This document shows positions 34,553 through 44,449 of a DNA stretch of 64,000 nt, in pieces. Position 1 is the stretch's first letter; every line of letters begins with the position of its first letter. The notes beneath the pieces were generated by a model, which was not told the origin of the DNA, searched no databases, and saw nothing but the letters and a program-made list of their open reading frames with translations. The stretch is from positions 124,001 to 188,000 of the forward strand of contig NZ_JBGUAW010000002.1 in the NCBI RefSeq assembly GCF_041821045.1. The letters are read 5' to 3'. This stretch comes from Thiohalorhabdus sp. Cl-TMA (lineage in GTDB: Bacteria > Pseudomonadota > Gammaproteobacteria > Thiohalorhabdales > Thiohalorhabdaceae). Made by a program: the position numbers and the translations under genes.

Positions 34553-35533
34553 CTATTCGCCGGCCAGCGTATCCTCCAGGGCCTGACGGACTCGCCTCGG
34601 GTCGCCGTCCGAGACGATCCAGTCGGCCCGGCTGTCGCGCCGGGGCGGCGTTTCCCGGAGCGTGAAGCGGCCCCCGGCGATCTGCAGGACGAACCAGCCC
34701 CGGTCCGTGTGGAAGATCCCCTTGAAGCGCTCCACTTCCCCTTCCTTCACGCCCGCCTCGGCGAGCTCCGCGAGGGCGGCGGTGAGGCGGCCGTGGTGGA
34801 ACTGCCGCTCCGGGGGCCAGGTGGCGCCGCCGGTCCGGTCGCTCTCGCCGTCGGCCTCCCCGTGGGCATGCTCGTGCGTCCCCTCGTGGCCGGGCGCCTC
34901 CGGTCCGGAGCCCTCGGGCAGGCGGAGGGCGAACAGCGCATCGTCCAGATGCCCGTGCTCGGTGGTCACCACCCGCATCTTGGCCGGCTCGAGCGCCTCC
35001 GCCCAGTCCCGGAAGGCCTGCGTGGTGGCCGCATCCGCGGCGTCGCAGCGGTTCAGCACCAGGATGTCGGCGGCGTCGGCCATGTGCCGGAAGAACGGCA
35101 TCTGCGACGCCCGCTGCGGCTCGAACTCGGTGGCGTCGAGCAGGGCGATGGTGGGCCGCAGCTCCAGGCGGGTGGTGCCGGCCATCTGGCGGAGCAGGCC
35201 GAGTACCTGCTCGGGATCGGCCATGCCGCTGGGCTCGATGATGAGCCGGTCCAGGCCGGGCACCTCCAGCAGGCGCTGGATGCTCGTGACCAGGCCCTCC
35301 GCGGCCGCGCAGCAGACGCAGCCGCCCGGAACGGTGGTTATCCGCAGGCCGTCGCCACTCGGGTCGCCCTCCAGGATGGCGCCGTCCAGCCCCACGGGAC
35401 CGAAATCGTTCACCAGCACGCCCACCTGCTGCTGGCCGGCGTGGCGGCGCAGGTAGTCGAGGATGGCGGTAGTCTTGCCGACCCCCAGGGGCCCGGCGAT
35501 CACGTGGCAGGGAAGGGCGGATTCCTTGGACAT
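34553..35533 (-). CDS. CobW/COG0523 family GTPase, metal chaperone
   Basis: G3E GTPase that loads metal (often zinc or cobalt) into client proteins. Walker A is GPLGVGKTT (14-22), the family CxCC metal site is GGCVCC (C72, C74, C75), with EPSGMADPEQ and the base motif NRCDAAD. A His-rich stretch (HEGTHEHAHGE, about 220-235) adds a metal store, and the CobW C-terminal domain follows (RFKGIFHTDRGWFVLQ). 326 aa from ATG 35533; upstream frame is not family-like. The client is not evident from neighbours. Confidence 0.9.
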   Translation of the reverse strand: MSKESALPCHVIAGPLGVGKTTAILDYLRRHAGQQQVGVLVNDFGPVGLDGAILEGDPSGDGLRITTVPGGCVCCAAAEGLVTSIQRLLEVPGLDRLIIEPSGMADPEQVLGLLRQMAGTTRLELRPTIALLDATEFEPQRASQMPFFRHMADAADILVLNRCDAADAATTQAFRDWAEALEPAKMRVVTTEHGHLDDALFALRLPEGSGPEAPGHEGTHEHAHGEADGESDRTGGATWPPERQFHHGRLTAALAELAEAGVKEGEVERFKGIFHTDRGWFVLQIAGGRFTLRETPPRRDSRADWIVSDGDPRRVRQALEDTLAGE

Positions 35534-35626
35534 GGCGGCTGGTTTCGGCTCCGGAGTGTGGTTGGGCGGGTATCCTGACGGAGGTTGCGCCGGCCCGTCC
35601 AGCCTGCGGCACAAGGGCCCAGCGAC

Positions 35627-35651
35627 TTTTTCATTCAGATTTGTTGAAAAA
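35627..35651 (+). promoter_or_regulatory. Candidate LysR operator upstream of the cytochrome b gene
   Basis: TTTTTCA-N11-TGAAAAA forms a 25-base dyad. Its core TCATTCAGATTTGTTGAAA (35631-35649) matches the motif at 36982-37000 in the cytochrome c'/LysR gap at 18 of 19 positions. It lies about 65 bases before the cytochrome b start. Confidence 0.65.
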
Positions 35652-35714
35652 AACCCGGAGGCCTTGCAAGATTTGCGGGCAATTCCCGCAATCCAGCGAG
35701 GCCGCCCGACCGTC

Positions 35715-36398
35715 ATGTCCAGCGCAGAGCAACGCACCGCCGTTTGGGACGCTCCGCTCCGCCTCTTTCACTGGGCCCTGGTGGGCCTGATCGGGTTCTC
35801 CTGGTGGAGCGGCGAGCAGGGGCTGGGCTGGATGAGCGCCCACATGCTCGCCGGCCAGGCGATCCTCGCCCTGGTGGCCTTCCGGGTGCTATGGGGGCTG
35901 CTGGGCACCCGCCACGCCCGCTTCGCCGATTTCCTGGCCGGTCCCCGCCGCGTCCTCGTCGACCTGCGCGGCCTGCTGCGCGGCCGTCCGGAGCCGCATA
36001 CGGGGCATGGTCCGGTGGGCGGCTGGATGGTGGTTGCGATCCTGGCGCTGGTGGCCCTGCAGGCGAGCAGCGGACTGTTCGCCAGCGACGACATCTTCAC
36101 CGAGGGGCCGCTGGCCGGCCGCGTTTCCGGGGAGACCAGCGATTTCCTCACCTGGGCCCACCATGTGCTGTTCGACGCCCTGCTGTGGGTGGTGGGGCTG
36201 CACGTGGCGGCGGTGGTGCTGTTCTACCCCCTGGTGGCCCGCACCAATCTGATTGCCCCCATGATCACGGGACGCAAGCGCCTGTCGGCGCCCTCGGGAT
36301 CGGCGGGCGGCTTCGGCTGGCGGGTCGGGGTCCGGGCCCTGATCCTGCTGGGCCTGTGCGCGGCGGCGGTGTACGGGGGCGTGAGCTGGGCGGGATGA
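35715..36398 (+). CDS. Cytochrome b561-like membrane protein
   Basis: Di-heme b-type cytochrome of the cytochrome_B561 group, passing electrons between quinol and periplasmic acceptors. Four to five membrane helices carry the heme ligands: FHWALVG (His 19), MSAHMLAGQ, TWAHHVLFD and VGLHVAAVV. 227 aa; ATG 35715. The convergent gene ending 31 bp away encodes a cytochrome c', its natural soluble partner, and both promoters carry the same 19-base motif. Confidence 0.85.
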   Translation: MSSAEQRTAVWDAPLRLFHWALVGLIGFSWWSGEQGLGWMSAHMLAGQAILALVAFRVLWGLLGTRHARFADFLAGPRRVLVDLRGLLRGRPEPHTGHGPVGGWMVVAILALVALQASSGLFASDDIFTEGPLAGRVSGETSDFLTWAHHVLFDALLWVVGLHVAAVVLFYPLVARTNLIAPMITGRKRLSAPSGSAGGFGWRVGVRALILLGLCAAAVYGGVSWAG

Positions 36399-36429
36399 GG
36401 CGCCGGGGCGGGGCCCCGGCGGGGATTCC

Positions 36430-36885
36430 TCAGTCTTCTTCCTTGTACTCGTCGTGGCAGGACTTGCAGGCCTTGCCCACGGCCATGAACTGGGGCTTGA
36501 TGGCTTGCAGGTCGCCCTTCCCGGCGACCTTGGCCAGCTTCGCCGACTCCTTCTGCAGGTCCTCCAGCTTGCCGCGGAAGTCGTCCCAGTTGCTCCAGAT
36601 GCCGGGCTTGGCCTCGCTGCCGGCCACCCCGGCGGTTCCCTCCACGAAGCCTTCCAGCGGCATCCGCGCGAGCTGGGCCACGCGCTCGGCGCGGGTGGCG
36701 AACTCCTCGGCGTCGTAGTCGATCTTGCCCTTTACCATGTCGGCCATGGGCATGAAGTTGTGGCCGATGACATGGAATACGGATTCCCGGTATTCCACGG
36801 CCTTCTCGGCCTCGCTCTCGGCATGGGCGGCGGCGCCGGTGGCCAAGAGGGTGCCCGCCAACAGGGCGGCGGTCTTGCGCTGCAT
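36430..36885 (-). CDS. Cytochrome c' (class II cytochrome c)
   Basis: Periplasmic four-helix heme protein that binds NO and similar gases. Signal peptide MQRKTAALLAGTLLATGAAAHA, then the helix bundle (EYRESVFHVIGHNFMPMADMVKG) and the C-terminal heme motif CKSCH (C140, C143, H144), the position expected for class II. 151 aa. ATG preceded by GGAGGAGC. Divergent from the LysR gene and convergent with the cytochrome b561-like gene. Confidence 0.93.
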   Translation of the reverse strand: MQRKTAALLAGTLLATGAAAHAESEAEKAVEYRESVFHVIGHNFMPMADMVKGKIDYDAEEFATRAERVAQLARMPLEGFVEGTAGVAGSEAKPGIWSNWDDFRGKLEDLQKESAKLAKVAGKGDLQAIKPQFMAVGKACKSCHDEYKEED

Positions 36886-36977
36886 GAGGTTGCTCCTCCT
36901 GCTCCGATGGATGCTTGGGTCAAGGAAGTACAGAACCTAGGCAGTGCTGGGCCGCAAGTAAATAAGAAAGTTTCGAT

Positions 36978-37000
36978 AAAATCATTCAGATTTTTTGAAA
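36978..37000. promoter_or_regulatory. Candidate LysR operator between cytochrome c' and lysR genes
   Basis: AAAATC-ATTCA-GATTTT (36978-36994) is a perfect dyad, and TCATTCAGATTTTTTGAAA (36982-37000) repeats the motif upstream of the cytochrome b gene. Both copies share TCA-N11-TGA. The site sits 15 bases before the lysR start, where autoregulation is expected. Confidence 0.65.
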
Positions 37001-37014
37001 GGGGGCGCAGCCCC

Positions 37015-37929
37015 ATGGCACTGACCCTGGAAGCCCTGCAGGTCCTGGACGCCATCGCGCGCAAGGGCAGCTTCTCCGCGGCCGCGGCGGAGCTCCACCG
37101 CGTGCCCTCCGCCATCACTTACACGGTGCAGCGCCTGGAGGAGGGTCTGGGCGTGACCCTGTTCGACCGGGGCGGGCACCGCGCCGTGCTCACCGATGCG
37201 GGCCGGGTGGTGCTGGAGCAGGGCCGTCCGCTGCTGGAGGCGGCCAACGAGCTGGAGGCCACGGTGCGCCGCGTGGCCACCGGGTGGGAGGCGGAGCTGC
37301 GCATCGCCGTGGACGGCATATTTCCGCTCACTGCGCTGTATCCGCTGCTGGAGCGCTTCTACGCCGAGCAGCCCCGGGTCCGGGTGCGGCTGAGCCGCGA
37401 GGTCCTGGCGGGGGCCTGGGACGCGCTGCTCGATGGCCGGGCGGACCTGGTGGTGGGCGCCACCGGGGAAGGGCCGCCCGGAGGCGGCTACGCGGTCCGG
37501 ACCATCGGGGAGGTGCCGCTCGTTCCGGTGGCTGCACCGGGCCTGCCGCTGTGCGAGCTGGAGGGACCGCTTGAGCCCGAGGATCTGCGGCCGTACCGCG
37601 TAGTGGCGGTGGCGGACACGGCGCGCAACCGTCCTGAGCGCTCGGCGGGGCTGCAGAACGGCCAGCCGGTGCTGACCGTGCCGGACCAGGAGGCCAAGGT
37701 GGCGGCCCTGCTGCGGGGTCTGGGGGTGGCCCACCTGCCCCGCCATGCGGCCGCGCCCCATCTGGAGAGCGGGGCGCTGCGGGCCCTGTCCCTGCGGGAT
37801 CCCATGCCGCCTGTCCCCACCTACCTGGCCTGGCGGACCCCGGTGCGGGGACGCGCCCTGCACTGGTTCCTGGAGGCCCTGGCGGAGGAAGAGCCGCTGC
37901 TGGCGCGGCTGGCCGGGAATGGCGGCTGA
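37015..37929 (+). CDS. LysR-family transcriptional regulator
   Basis: N-terminal winged helix (ALQVLDAIARKGSFSAAAAELHRVPSAITYTVQRLEEGLGVTLFDR) followed by the periplasmic-binding-like effector domain starting at AELRIAVDGIF. 304 aa. ATG 37015. Divergent from cytochrome c'; the shared motif suggests it controls both cytochrome genes and itself. Effector unknown. Confidence 0.93.
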   Translation: MALTLEALQVLDAIARKGSFSAAAAELHRVPSAITYTVQRLEEGLGVTLFDRGGHRAVLTDAGRVVLEQGRPLLEAANELEATVRRVATGWEAELRIAVDGIFPLTALYPLLERFYAEQPRVRVRLSREVLAGAWDALLDGRADLVVGATGEGPPGGGYAVRTIGEVPLVPVAAPGLPLCELEGPLEPEDLRPYRVVAVADTARNRPERSAGLQNGQPVLTVPDQEAKVAALLRGLGVAHLPRHAAAPHLESGALRALSLRDPMPPVPTYLAWRTPVRGRALHWFLEALAEEEPLLARLAGNGG

Positions 37930-37956
37930 GGGGGCTCCCCGGCGACGCTCCTTCCG

Positions 37957-39180
37957 CTAATGGACGGGCGCCCGCATCCGGGCGGGCAGCTCCGCGGGCG
38001 GCGCGATCCGGCGCCCCCAGGCATCCGCCACCAAGTCCCGCAGGGCGGCGGCGGTGATCCCGTCCGGAGCCCGCGCTTCCCCTTCCGGATCATAGATCCG
38101 CTGGAGGGCGAGACGCTCCATCTGGGTGAGCAGGTCGTCGCGCTGCAGGGTTTCCTCGGCGTGCCAGTGGGCAACCGCGTCCCGTACCTCCTGCTCGGTG
38201 GGCCCTTCCTCGGCGAGCTCCTGCACGGTCTCCTCCACCACCTGCCGGCAGGTATCCCGCCATTGCGGGTCGGTGTCCACCTCCAGCCACCAGAGGCCCA
38301 GGTCGGAATAGGTCTCGATGCGCGCGCGAAACCGGTAGGCCAGCTGGGATTCGTGCCGGAGCTTGCGGTCGAGCCGGGAGTCCATGCCGTCGCCCAGGAT
38401 CTGGTTGGCGAGGCGGGCCGCGTCCCGGTCGGGGGAGGCGGCGCCGGGCGCGGGCAGGAGCCAGGACAGCTGGCCGAATTCGTCGGCTCGGGAGGGCGAG
38501 ACCGCCACCGGGCCGTGCCAGCGGGCCGGGGTGACCGGGGGCGGGCCGCCGTCGGGCAGCTCCGACAGCGGGCTGAGGGCCTGCTCCAGGTCCGCCGGGT
38601 CCACGTTCCCGACCGTCGCCACCAGGACGCGTCCGCCGTGGATGGTGGCGGACCAGTAGCGGGAGAGCGAAAGCGGTGTGGCCCGGGCCAGGGCGTCGGA
38701 CTCGCCCGGCAGGGGCCGCGCCAGGGGGTCGTCGCCGAGGGCCGCCGCCAGTGCCCGGTCCTCCAGCACCGCGGCGGGGTCGCTGTTCCAGGCCTCGCGC
38801 TCCCGCTCCAGCACGCCCCGCTGCCGGACCAGGGCGTCCCGGCTGATGGGCCCCGAGTGCAGCGCCTGCGCCAGCTGCCGCGCCAGATCCGTGGCCCGGT
38901 CTCCGGGAACCGTGCCGTAGAGGGTAGTCAGCTCCCGGCCGGTCTGGGCGTTGACCCGGCCGCCCAGCCGCTCGAAGGCCCGCAATCGGGCCTGGCCCGC
39001 CTCCGGCCCCTCCAGCAGGATGTGCTCCAAAAGGTGGGCGTAGCCGTCTTCCTCCGGCGCCTGGTGGCGGGTACCGTTCACCAGCCAGAGGCCCAGGGCC
39101 GCTCCGGCGAAGCCCGGCTTGCGCTGCATGGCCAGGCGCACCCCGTTGGGCCAGTCCTTCCGTATGGTTTCTTCTCGCAC
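37957..39180 (-). CDS. M16 family zinc metallopeptidase
   Basis: Pitrilysin/processing-peptidase type protein with the inverted zinc motif HLLEHILLEG (HxxEH) near residue 50 and the downstream glutamate region LEREREAWNSDPAAVLEDRALA. The C-terminal homologous half is also present (HESQLAYRFRARIETYSDLGLWWLEVDTD), so the fold is complete; 407 aa. No signal peptide. A GTG start (39180) with AAGGA about 6 bases upstream is used; ATG 39210 is possible. It stands alone, divergent from the torF operon. Confidence 0.88.
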   Translation of the reverse strand: MREETIRKDWPNGVRLAMQRKPGFAGAALGLWLVNGTRHQAPEEDGYAHLLEHILLEGPEAGQARLRAFERLGGRVNAQTGRELTTLYGTVPGDRATDLARQLAQALHSGPISRDALVRQRGVLEREREAWNSDPAAVLEDRALAAALGDDPLARPLPGESDALARATPLSLSRYWSATIHGGRVLVATVGNVDPADLEQALSPLSELPDGGPPPVTPARWHGPVAVSPSRADEFGQLSWLLPAPGAASPDRDAARLANQILGDGMDSRLDRKLRHESQLAYRFRARIETYSDLGLWWLEVDTDPQWRDTCRQVVEETVQELAEEGPTEQEVRDAVAHWHAEETLQRDDLLTQMERLALQRIYDPEGEARAPDGITAAALRDLVADAWGRRIAPPAELPARMRAPVH

Positions 39181-39467
39181 CGATCCTTCCCTTCCGCTCC
39201 GGGAGCACATGGGCGCGCATGGGGCCCTGCACCGGGCACCATCCGAACATCGCCTACCGTCCGTTCCCGGACCGGTTCGCCGTGCTGAGGGCTAAGGGGT
39301 TTCCGCAATCGACCCCTTTTTTCGACATGTACTACGGCGCAGCGGAAGGTGTCGAGTGCCCCGGCTCGCCGGCCCCTGTCGGCATCCCGCCGCCGGACAG
39401 TCCCCACCGCCGTCTCTTCGGAGTGCGCATCCGCCGGCCGATCTGTGGATACAACCTTTAATTGTTG
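39181..39467. other. Gene-free upstream region of the torF-glnK-amtB operon
   Basis: No convincing coding sequence. It leads into NtrC-like sites at 39468-39514. Confidence 0.5.
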
Positions 39468-39514
39468 TGCACCCTTTCTGAGCAGCGCTGGAAATGGCTC
39501 CCCGATTTGGTGCA
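39468..39514 (+). promoter_or_regulatory. Two NtrC-like enhancer sites
   Basis: Against GCACY-N5-RGTGC, site 1 (39469-39483) has a perfect left half (TGCACC) and 3/5 in the right. Site 2 (39499-39513) has a perfect right half (TTGGTGCA) and 3/5 in the left. Centres are 30 bases apart, about -128 and -98 from the predicted start, similar to the glnA enhancer layout. Confidence 0.6.
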
Positions 39515-39576
39515 AACAACCGCTACCCGGTTTGGGGTATACCGCGTAATGGACTGTTTTTTAAGGGAATAAGAAT

Positions 39577-39593
39577 TTGGCACAAAGCATGCC
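39577..39593 (+). promoter_or_regulatory. Sigma-54 promoter of torF-glnK-amtB
   Basis: TTGGCAC-N5-ATGCC: the -24 GG (39579-39580) and -12 GC (39591-39592) are separated by exactly 10 bases, and TGGCAC is a perfect -24 element. Predicted start near 39604, 34 bases before torF. Confidence 0.8.
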
Positions 39594-39637
39594 TTAGGGG
39601 AAGCGAACCATATTTCGTTTCCAGCTAGGAGAACCGC

Positions 39638-40366
39638 ATGGCCAAGCATTGCCCGTCCCGTTTCGTTCCCTTTGGGGCCTCTGTCGTCCTGCTTGCCGGC
39701 GCCGCCACGGCCCACGCAGAGCTGACCGGCAATGTGGGAGTGTCCAACAACTACATCTGGCGCGGCGTCACGCAGACCAATGACGAGCCGGCCGTTTCCG
39801 GCGGCATTGACTATGCCCATGAGTCGGGCTTCTACGCTGGAACCTGGATCTCCAACGTGGATTTCTCCGATACCACCACGGCTTCCGACAGTTCCCCCGC
39901 CTCGAAAAACGAGATCGAGCAGGACTGGTACGTGGGCTATGGCGGAGCGGTGAGCGACTTCTCCTACGACCTGGGCTACGCCCTGTTCACCTACCCGCTG
40001 TCGGACAATGCCGACTTCGGCGAGGTGTACGGCTCGGTGGGCTACAGCTATCTGTCCGTGGGCGCCGCCTATACGGTAAACAGCCAGGTGGAAGGCGAGA
40101 GCCAGTTCATGGAGGGGGACCTCTACTACTCCGCCACCCTGGACATCCCCATCGCCGGGGATTTCGGTGTGTCCGCCACCTATGGGCATTATGAGTTCGA
40201 TGAGGTCTCGGACGCGTCCTACGACCACTACAACCTCTACCTGACCAAGGGGAACTTCAGCTTCGGCGTGGAGAAGAATGATCAGGACGGTGAGTACCCG
40301 GCCGGTAAGGACGCCGACGACCCCCGGGTGGTGGTGTCCTGGAGCCATTCCACCGACCTGCTGTAA
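39638..40366 (+). CDS. TorF-family putative porin
   Basis: Outer-membrane barrel of the family often placed beside glnK-amtB (TIGR02001). Signal peptide to AATAHA, then the start LTGNVGVSNNYIWRGVTQTNDEPAVSGGIDY, followed by amphipathic strands (GFYAGTWISNVDF, DWYVGYGGAVSDFSYDLGYALFTYP). 242 aa, loops rich in Asp and Ser. Co-transcribed with glnK (63 bp) and amtB under a sigma-54 promoter, so probably used for nitrogen-compound uptake. Confidence 0.86.
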   Translation: MAKHCPSRFVPFGASVVLLAGAATAHAELTGNVGVSNNYIWRGVTQTNDEPAVSGGIDYAHESGFYAGTWISNVDFSDTTTASDSSPASKNEIEQDWYVGYGGAVSDFSYDLGYALFTYPLSDNADFGEVYGSVGYSYLSVGAAYTVNSQVEGESQFMEGDLYYSATLDIPIAGDFGVSATYGHYEFDEVSDASYDHYNLYLTKGNFSFGVEKNDQDGEYPAGKDADDPRVVVSWSHSTDLL

Positions 40367-40768
<402 letters not shown>

Positions 40769-40785
40769 GCCCAAGGAGCCACGCA

Positions 40786-42042
<1,257 letters not shown>

Positions 42043-42182
42043 AAACGGGGGCCGTCCCTCCGGCTTTCCGGAGGGGCGGGTGCGCCCCGGGCGGCACGTC
42101 CCGGAGCTCCGGGAATCGCCGACCGATCCCTTAGGAGGCCATTTGCAGGAGTAATTTCCAGGAATCGATTGAAGGCCGGATA

Positions 42183-42225
42183 CCCCGGGTCGGAGCCGCC
42201 GAACGCGGCCGGCCCGGGGCTTTTT
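42183..42225 (+). terminator. Terminator of torF-glnK-amtB
   Basis: Outer stem CCCCGGG (42183-42189) with CCCGGGG (42213-42219), an inner stem GCCGC/GCGGC, then TTTTT at 42221-42225. Confidence 0.75.
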
Positions 42226-42237
42226 GTCCGCGACACG

Positions 42238-42272
42238 AAAAAGGCCCGCGGCCGGAACGGGCCGCGGGCCTT
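42238..42272 (-). terminator. Terminator of the tRNA cluster
   Basis: Perfect 13-bp stem (42241-42253 with 42260-42272), followed on the minus strand by a five-T tract. It ends the minus-strand tRNA transcript 17 bases after tRNA-Leu. Confidence 0.88.
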
Positions 42273-42288
42273 CAATTGCCGCTTCGTA

Positions 42289-42375
42289 TGGTGCGCGGGG
42301 TGGGACTTGAACCCACACGAGCGTAAGCCCACTAGCCCCTCAAGCTAGCGCGTCTACCGATTCCGCCACCCGCGC
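42289..42375 (-). tRNA. tRNA-Leu (anticodon GAG)
   Basis: Acceptor GCGCGGG/CCCGCGC with encoded CCA, D-loop GGCGGAATCGGTAGAC, anticodon loop TTGAGGG, long variable arm (class II tRNA), TTCAAGTCC in the T-loop. Last of five tRNA genes in the minus-strand cluster. Confidence 0.95.
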
Positions 42376-42380
42376 ATGGG

Positions 42381-42456
42381 TGGTGCCCGCGACTGGACTT
42401 GAACCAGTGGCCTCACCCTTACCAAGGGTGTGCTCTACCGGCTGAGCTACGCGGGC
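42381..42456 (-). tRNA. tRNA-Thr (anticodon GGT)
   Basis: Acceptor GCCCGCG/CGCGGGC with encoded CCA, TAGCTCAGCCGGTAGAGC D-arm, anticodon loop TTGGTAA in a CACCC/GGGTG stem, T-loop GGTTCAAGTCC. Confidence 0.95.
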
Positions 42457-42580
42457 ATCCGACTGGTGATGTTCCCACTGCCGGCGGGAAAATCCAACCC
42501 CGGCAGGGAGGGCTTCCGCGAGCCCTTCACGAGCACGCCGGGAGTGCCTTGGGCTCGAATGCCCACCGGCGCGTCGCTAC

Positions 42581-42665
42581 GGTCTACTTAGACCACGAAA
42601 AATGTGGTCGGGGTCATCGCTAAAGCGCCGCCCCGTGCTACTTAGACCATGAATATGGTCGGGGT
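42581..42665. repeat. Partial duplication of the tRNA-Pro 3' end with hairpins
   Basis: CTTAGACCA[C/T]GAA...TGGTCGGGGT occurs at 42587-42614 and again at 42641-42665, where it runs into the tRNA-Pro 3' end. Each copy folds into a small hairpin (GACCAC-N7-GTGGTC and GACCAT-N4-ATGGTC). The first also forms GGTCTA-CT-TAGACC. Confidence 0.55.
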
Positions 42666-42732
42666 GAGAGGATTCGAACCTCCGGCCCCCGCCTCCCGAA
42701 GGCGGTGCTCTGCCAGGCTGAGCTACACCCCG
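42656..42732 (-). tRNA. tRNA-Pro (anticodon CGG)
   Basis: Acceptor CGGGGTG/CACCCCG with encoded CCA, GTAGCTCAGCCTGGCAGAGC D-arm, anticodon loop TTCGGGA in a CCGCC/GGCGG stem, T-arm GGAGGTTCGAATCCTC. Confidence 0.95.
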
Positions 42733-42786
42733 TTTGCCCGGCTGATCGCTCGGCCGGGACTGCGTCCAGCGATTCAATCGGGAAAA

Positions 42787-42862
<76 letters not shown>

Positions 42863-42881
42863 TTTGCATACGACGCAAAAA

Positions 42882-42969
42882 TGGTGCGCGGGGTGGGACT
42901 TGAACCCACACGGCCTCGCGGCCACTAGATCCTGAATCTAGCGCGTCTACCGAATTCCGCCACCCGCGC
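42882..42969 (-). tRNA. tRNA-Leu (anticodon CAG)
   Basis: Class II tRNA with the same acceptor and T-arm as the GAG isoacceptor at 42289-42375. Anticodon loop TTCAGGA in a CTAGA/TCTAG stem, long variable arm GGCCGCGAGGCC. First of the cluster; likely a duplication pair with the other Leu gene. Confidence 0.95.
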
Positions 42970-43156
42970 TGCATATTGTTCGCTCCGGCTCGACGCCGGA
43001 TGCCTTGCATCCCCATACCAGGATTGGAGCAGTGGGGCTCCGTATGCAAGGGCCATGTAGAATAGAATTCTATGGCCGTGGAGACAAGGGGGGTACGGCA
43101 GTTTCTTGAAAATTTCTCGATGCCGGGAAACCATTCCGATTGGGAGGTAGTCGACA

Positions 43157-43513
43157 GTGGCCGAAGGAACGGAATCGCAAAGCACCGCGACCCCCTTCAA
43201 GGGGTTCGCCCATCCCCGGGGCGTGGGCCTCACGCTCAGTGCCCGGGGCTGTCGGTGGTCGCTCACGCTGAGGACGCCCGATGGCGGGATGTATCCGCCC
43301 TTCGAGGAGTACCACCAGCGAGAGATGACGCCCGCCGACGTGCAGCGGTTCATCAGCGGTCGGGGACTATCCTGGGAGCGCCGCACGGGCGAGACCGGCC
43401 GGGAGGAGCTGGTTGCCCGGGACAACGGCTTCGTGGTGCACCTGACCCCGGCCCTGGAGACGCCGCTGGATGAGGAAGGGATGCTCGCCGAGCTGGAGGC
43501 CCGGCTCGACTAG
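43157..43513 (+). CDS. Hypothetical protein
   Basis: 118 aa, soluble. GTG start with GGGAGG ten bases upstream. Contains LTLSARGCRWSLTLRTPDGGMYPP, FEEYHQREMTPADVQRF and an acidic C-terminus. I do not recognise a family. It stands between the tRNA cluster and apaH, convergent with the latter. Codon use resembles its neighbours. Confidence 0.6.
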   Translation: MAEGTESQSTATPFKGFAHPRGVGLTLSARGCRWSLTLRTPDGGMYPPFEEYHQREMTPADVQRFISGRGLSWERRTGETGREELVARDNGFVVHLTPALETPLDEEGMLAELEARLD

Positions 43514-43552
43514 CGGGCGACTTTCCGCCGATGCGGCCGGGATGGCCGCGCT

Positions 43553-44383
43553 TCACGTGCCGTCCGGTACCCAGTAGCCTCGGCAGTCCCATTCCCAGAG
43601 CGTTACCGGGTCGGCGTCCAGTCGCGCCGCGGTGAGCGCCCCGCCCCAGACGCAGCCCGAATCGAGTCCCAGGGTGTCCCGGGTCCGGGTGAGGCCGTCC
43701 GCCGCCCAGTGGCCGTAGACGATGGGGGTGCCGCGGGAGCGCCGCTCGGGATGGGCGTACCAGGCCTGGAAGCGGGGCTCCGCCGGGGCGGTTCCACCCC
43801 AGGCGAATTCTCCGTCCGCGGTGCAGAACCGGGTGCGGGTGAGAACGGCGGCGTTGAAGCGCAGCCACTGCCACTCCCGGTCCGGATCGGGCTCGCTGGT
43901 GGGCAGGTCCTTGCTGGAGAGGGAGCCGGCCAGCTCCGGCCCCCGTGGGCCCCGCAGGGTTTCCGCCACCGCCTCGGCCCGGCGGTGGGCCTCCTCCAGG
44001 TCCCAGGCGGGGTGGAGGGCCGCGTGGACCATGGTCCAGCCCGGATCCCCCTCGCTGTGGAGCAGGGGCTGCCGGCGCAGCCAGGCCACCAGCTCCGGCC
44101 CGTCCTCCGCCTCCAGGAGCTCGCCCACCGTATCCTTGCCGCGCATGTCCGCCAGGCCGTGGGCGAGGGCGATCAGGTGCAGGTCGTGGTTGCCGAGTAC
44201 GATCCGCACCGCGTCGCCCAGCTGGCGCAGGCGGCGCAGCACGTGCAGGGAGCGCGGGCCGCGGTTGACCAGGTCACCTACCACCCAGAGCCGGTCCCGG
44301 CCGGGCTCGAAGCCGATCCGGTCCAGCAGTCCCTCCAGCTCTTCCCCGCAGCCCTGGATGTCTCCCACAGCATAAACGGCCAT
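43553..44383 (-). CDS. apaH: Symmetrical bis(5'-nucleosyl)-tetraphosphatase ApaH
   Basis: Hydrolyses diadenosine tetraphosphate (and related RNA caps) to nucleoside diphosphates. The calcineurin-type metal sites are AVGDIQGC (start), VGDLVNRGP, LGNHDLHLIAL, the mid-protein TMVHAAL and the late VYGHWA. 276 aa, normal length. 66 bp downstream of the PAS-GAF-GGDEF-EAL gene on the same strand. Confidence 0.95.
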   Translation of the reverse strand: MAVYAVGDIQGCGEELEGLLDRIGFEPGRDRLWVVGDLVNRGPRSLHVLRRLRQLGDAVRIVLGNHDLHLIALAHGLADMRGKDTVGELLEAEDGPELVAWLRRQPLLHSEGDPGWTMVHAALHPAWDLEEAHRRAEAVAETLRGPRGPELAGSLSSKDLPTSEPDPDREWQWLRFNAAVLTRTRFCTADGEFAWGGTAPAEPRFQAWYAHPERRSRGTPIVYGHWAADGLTRTRDTLGLDSGCVWGGALTAARLDADPVTLWEWDCRGYWVPDGT

Positions 44384-44449
44384 GACGGTTCCCTTGCCTA
44401 TTGCGGCGCATTGGAAGGGCCATTCTACCGGTAGCGGCGCGCCTGGCGG

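Noticed and set aside
42588-42665. Short repeats near the tRNA cluster as a CRISPR array
   Set aside because: Only two copies, unequal spacing, and they derive from the tRNA-Pro 3' end.
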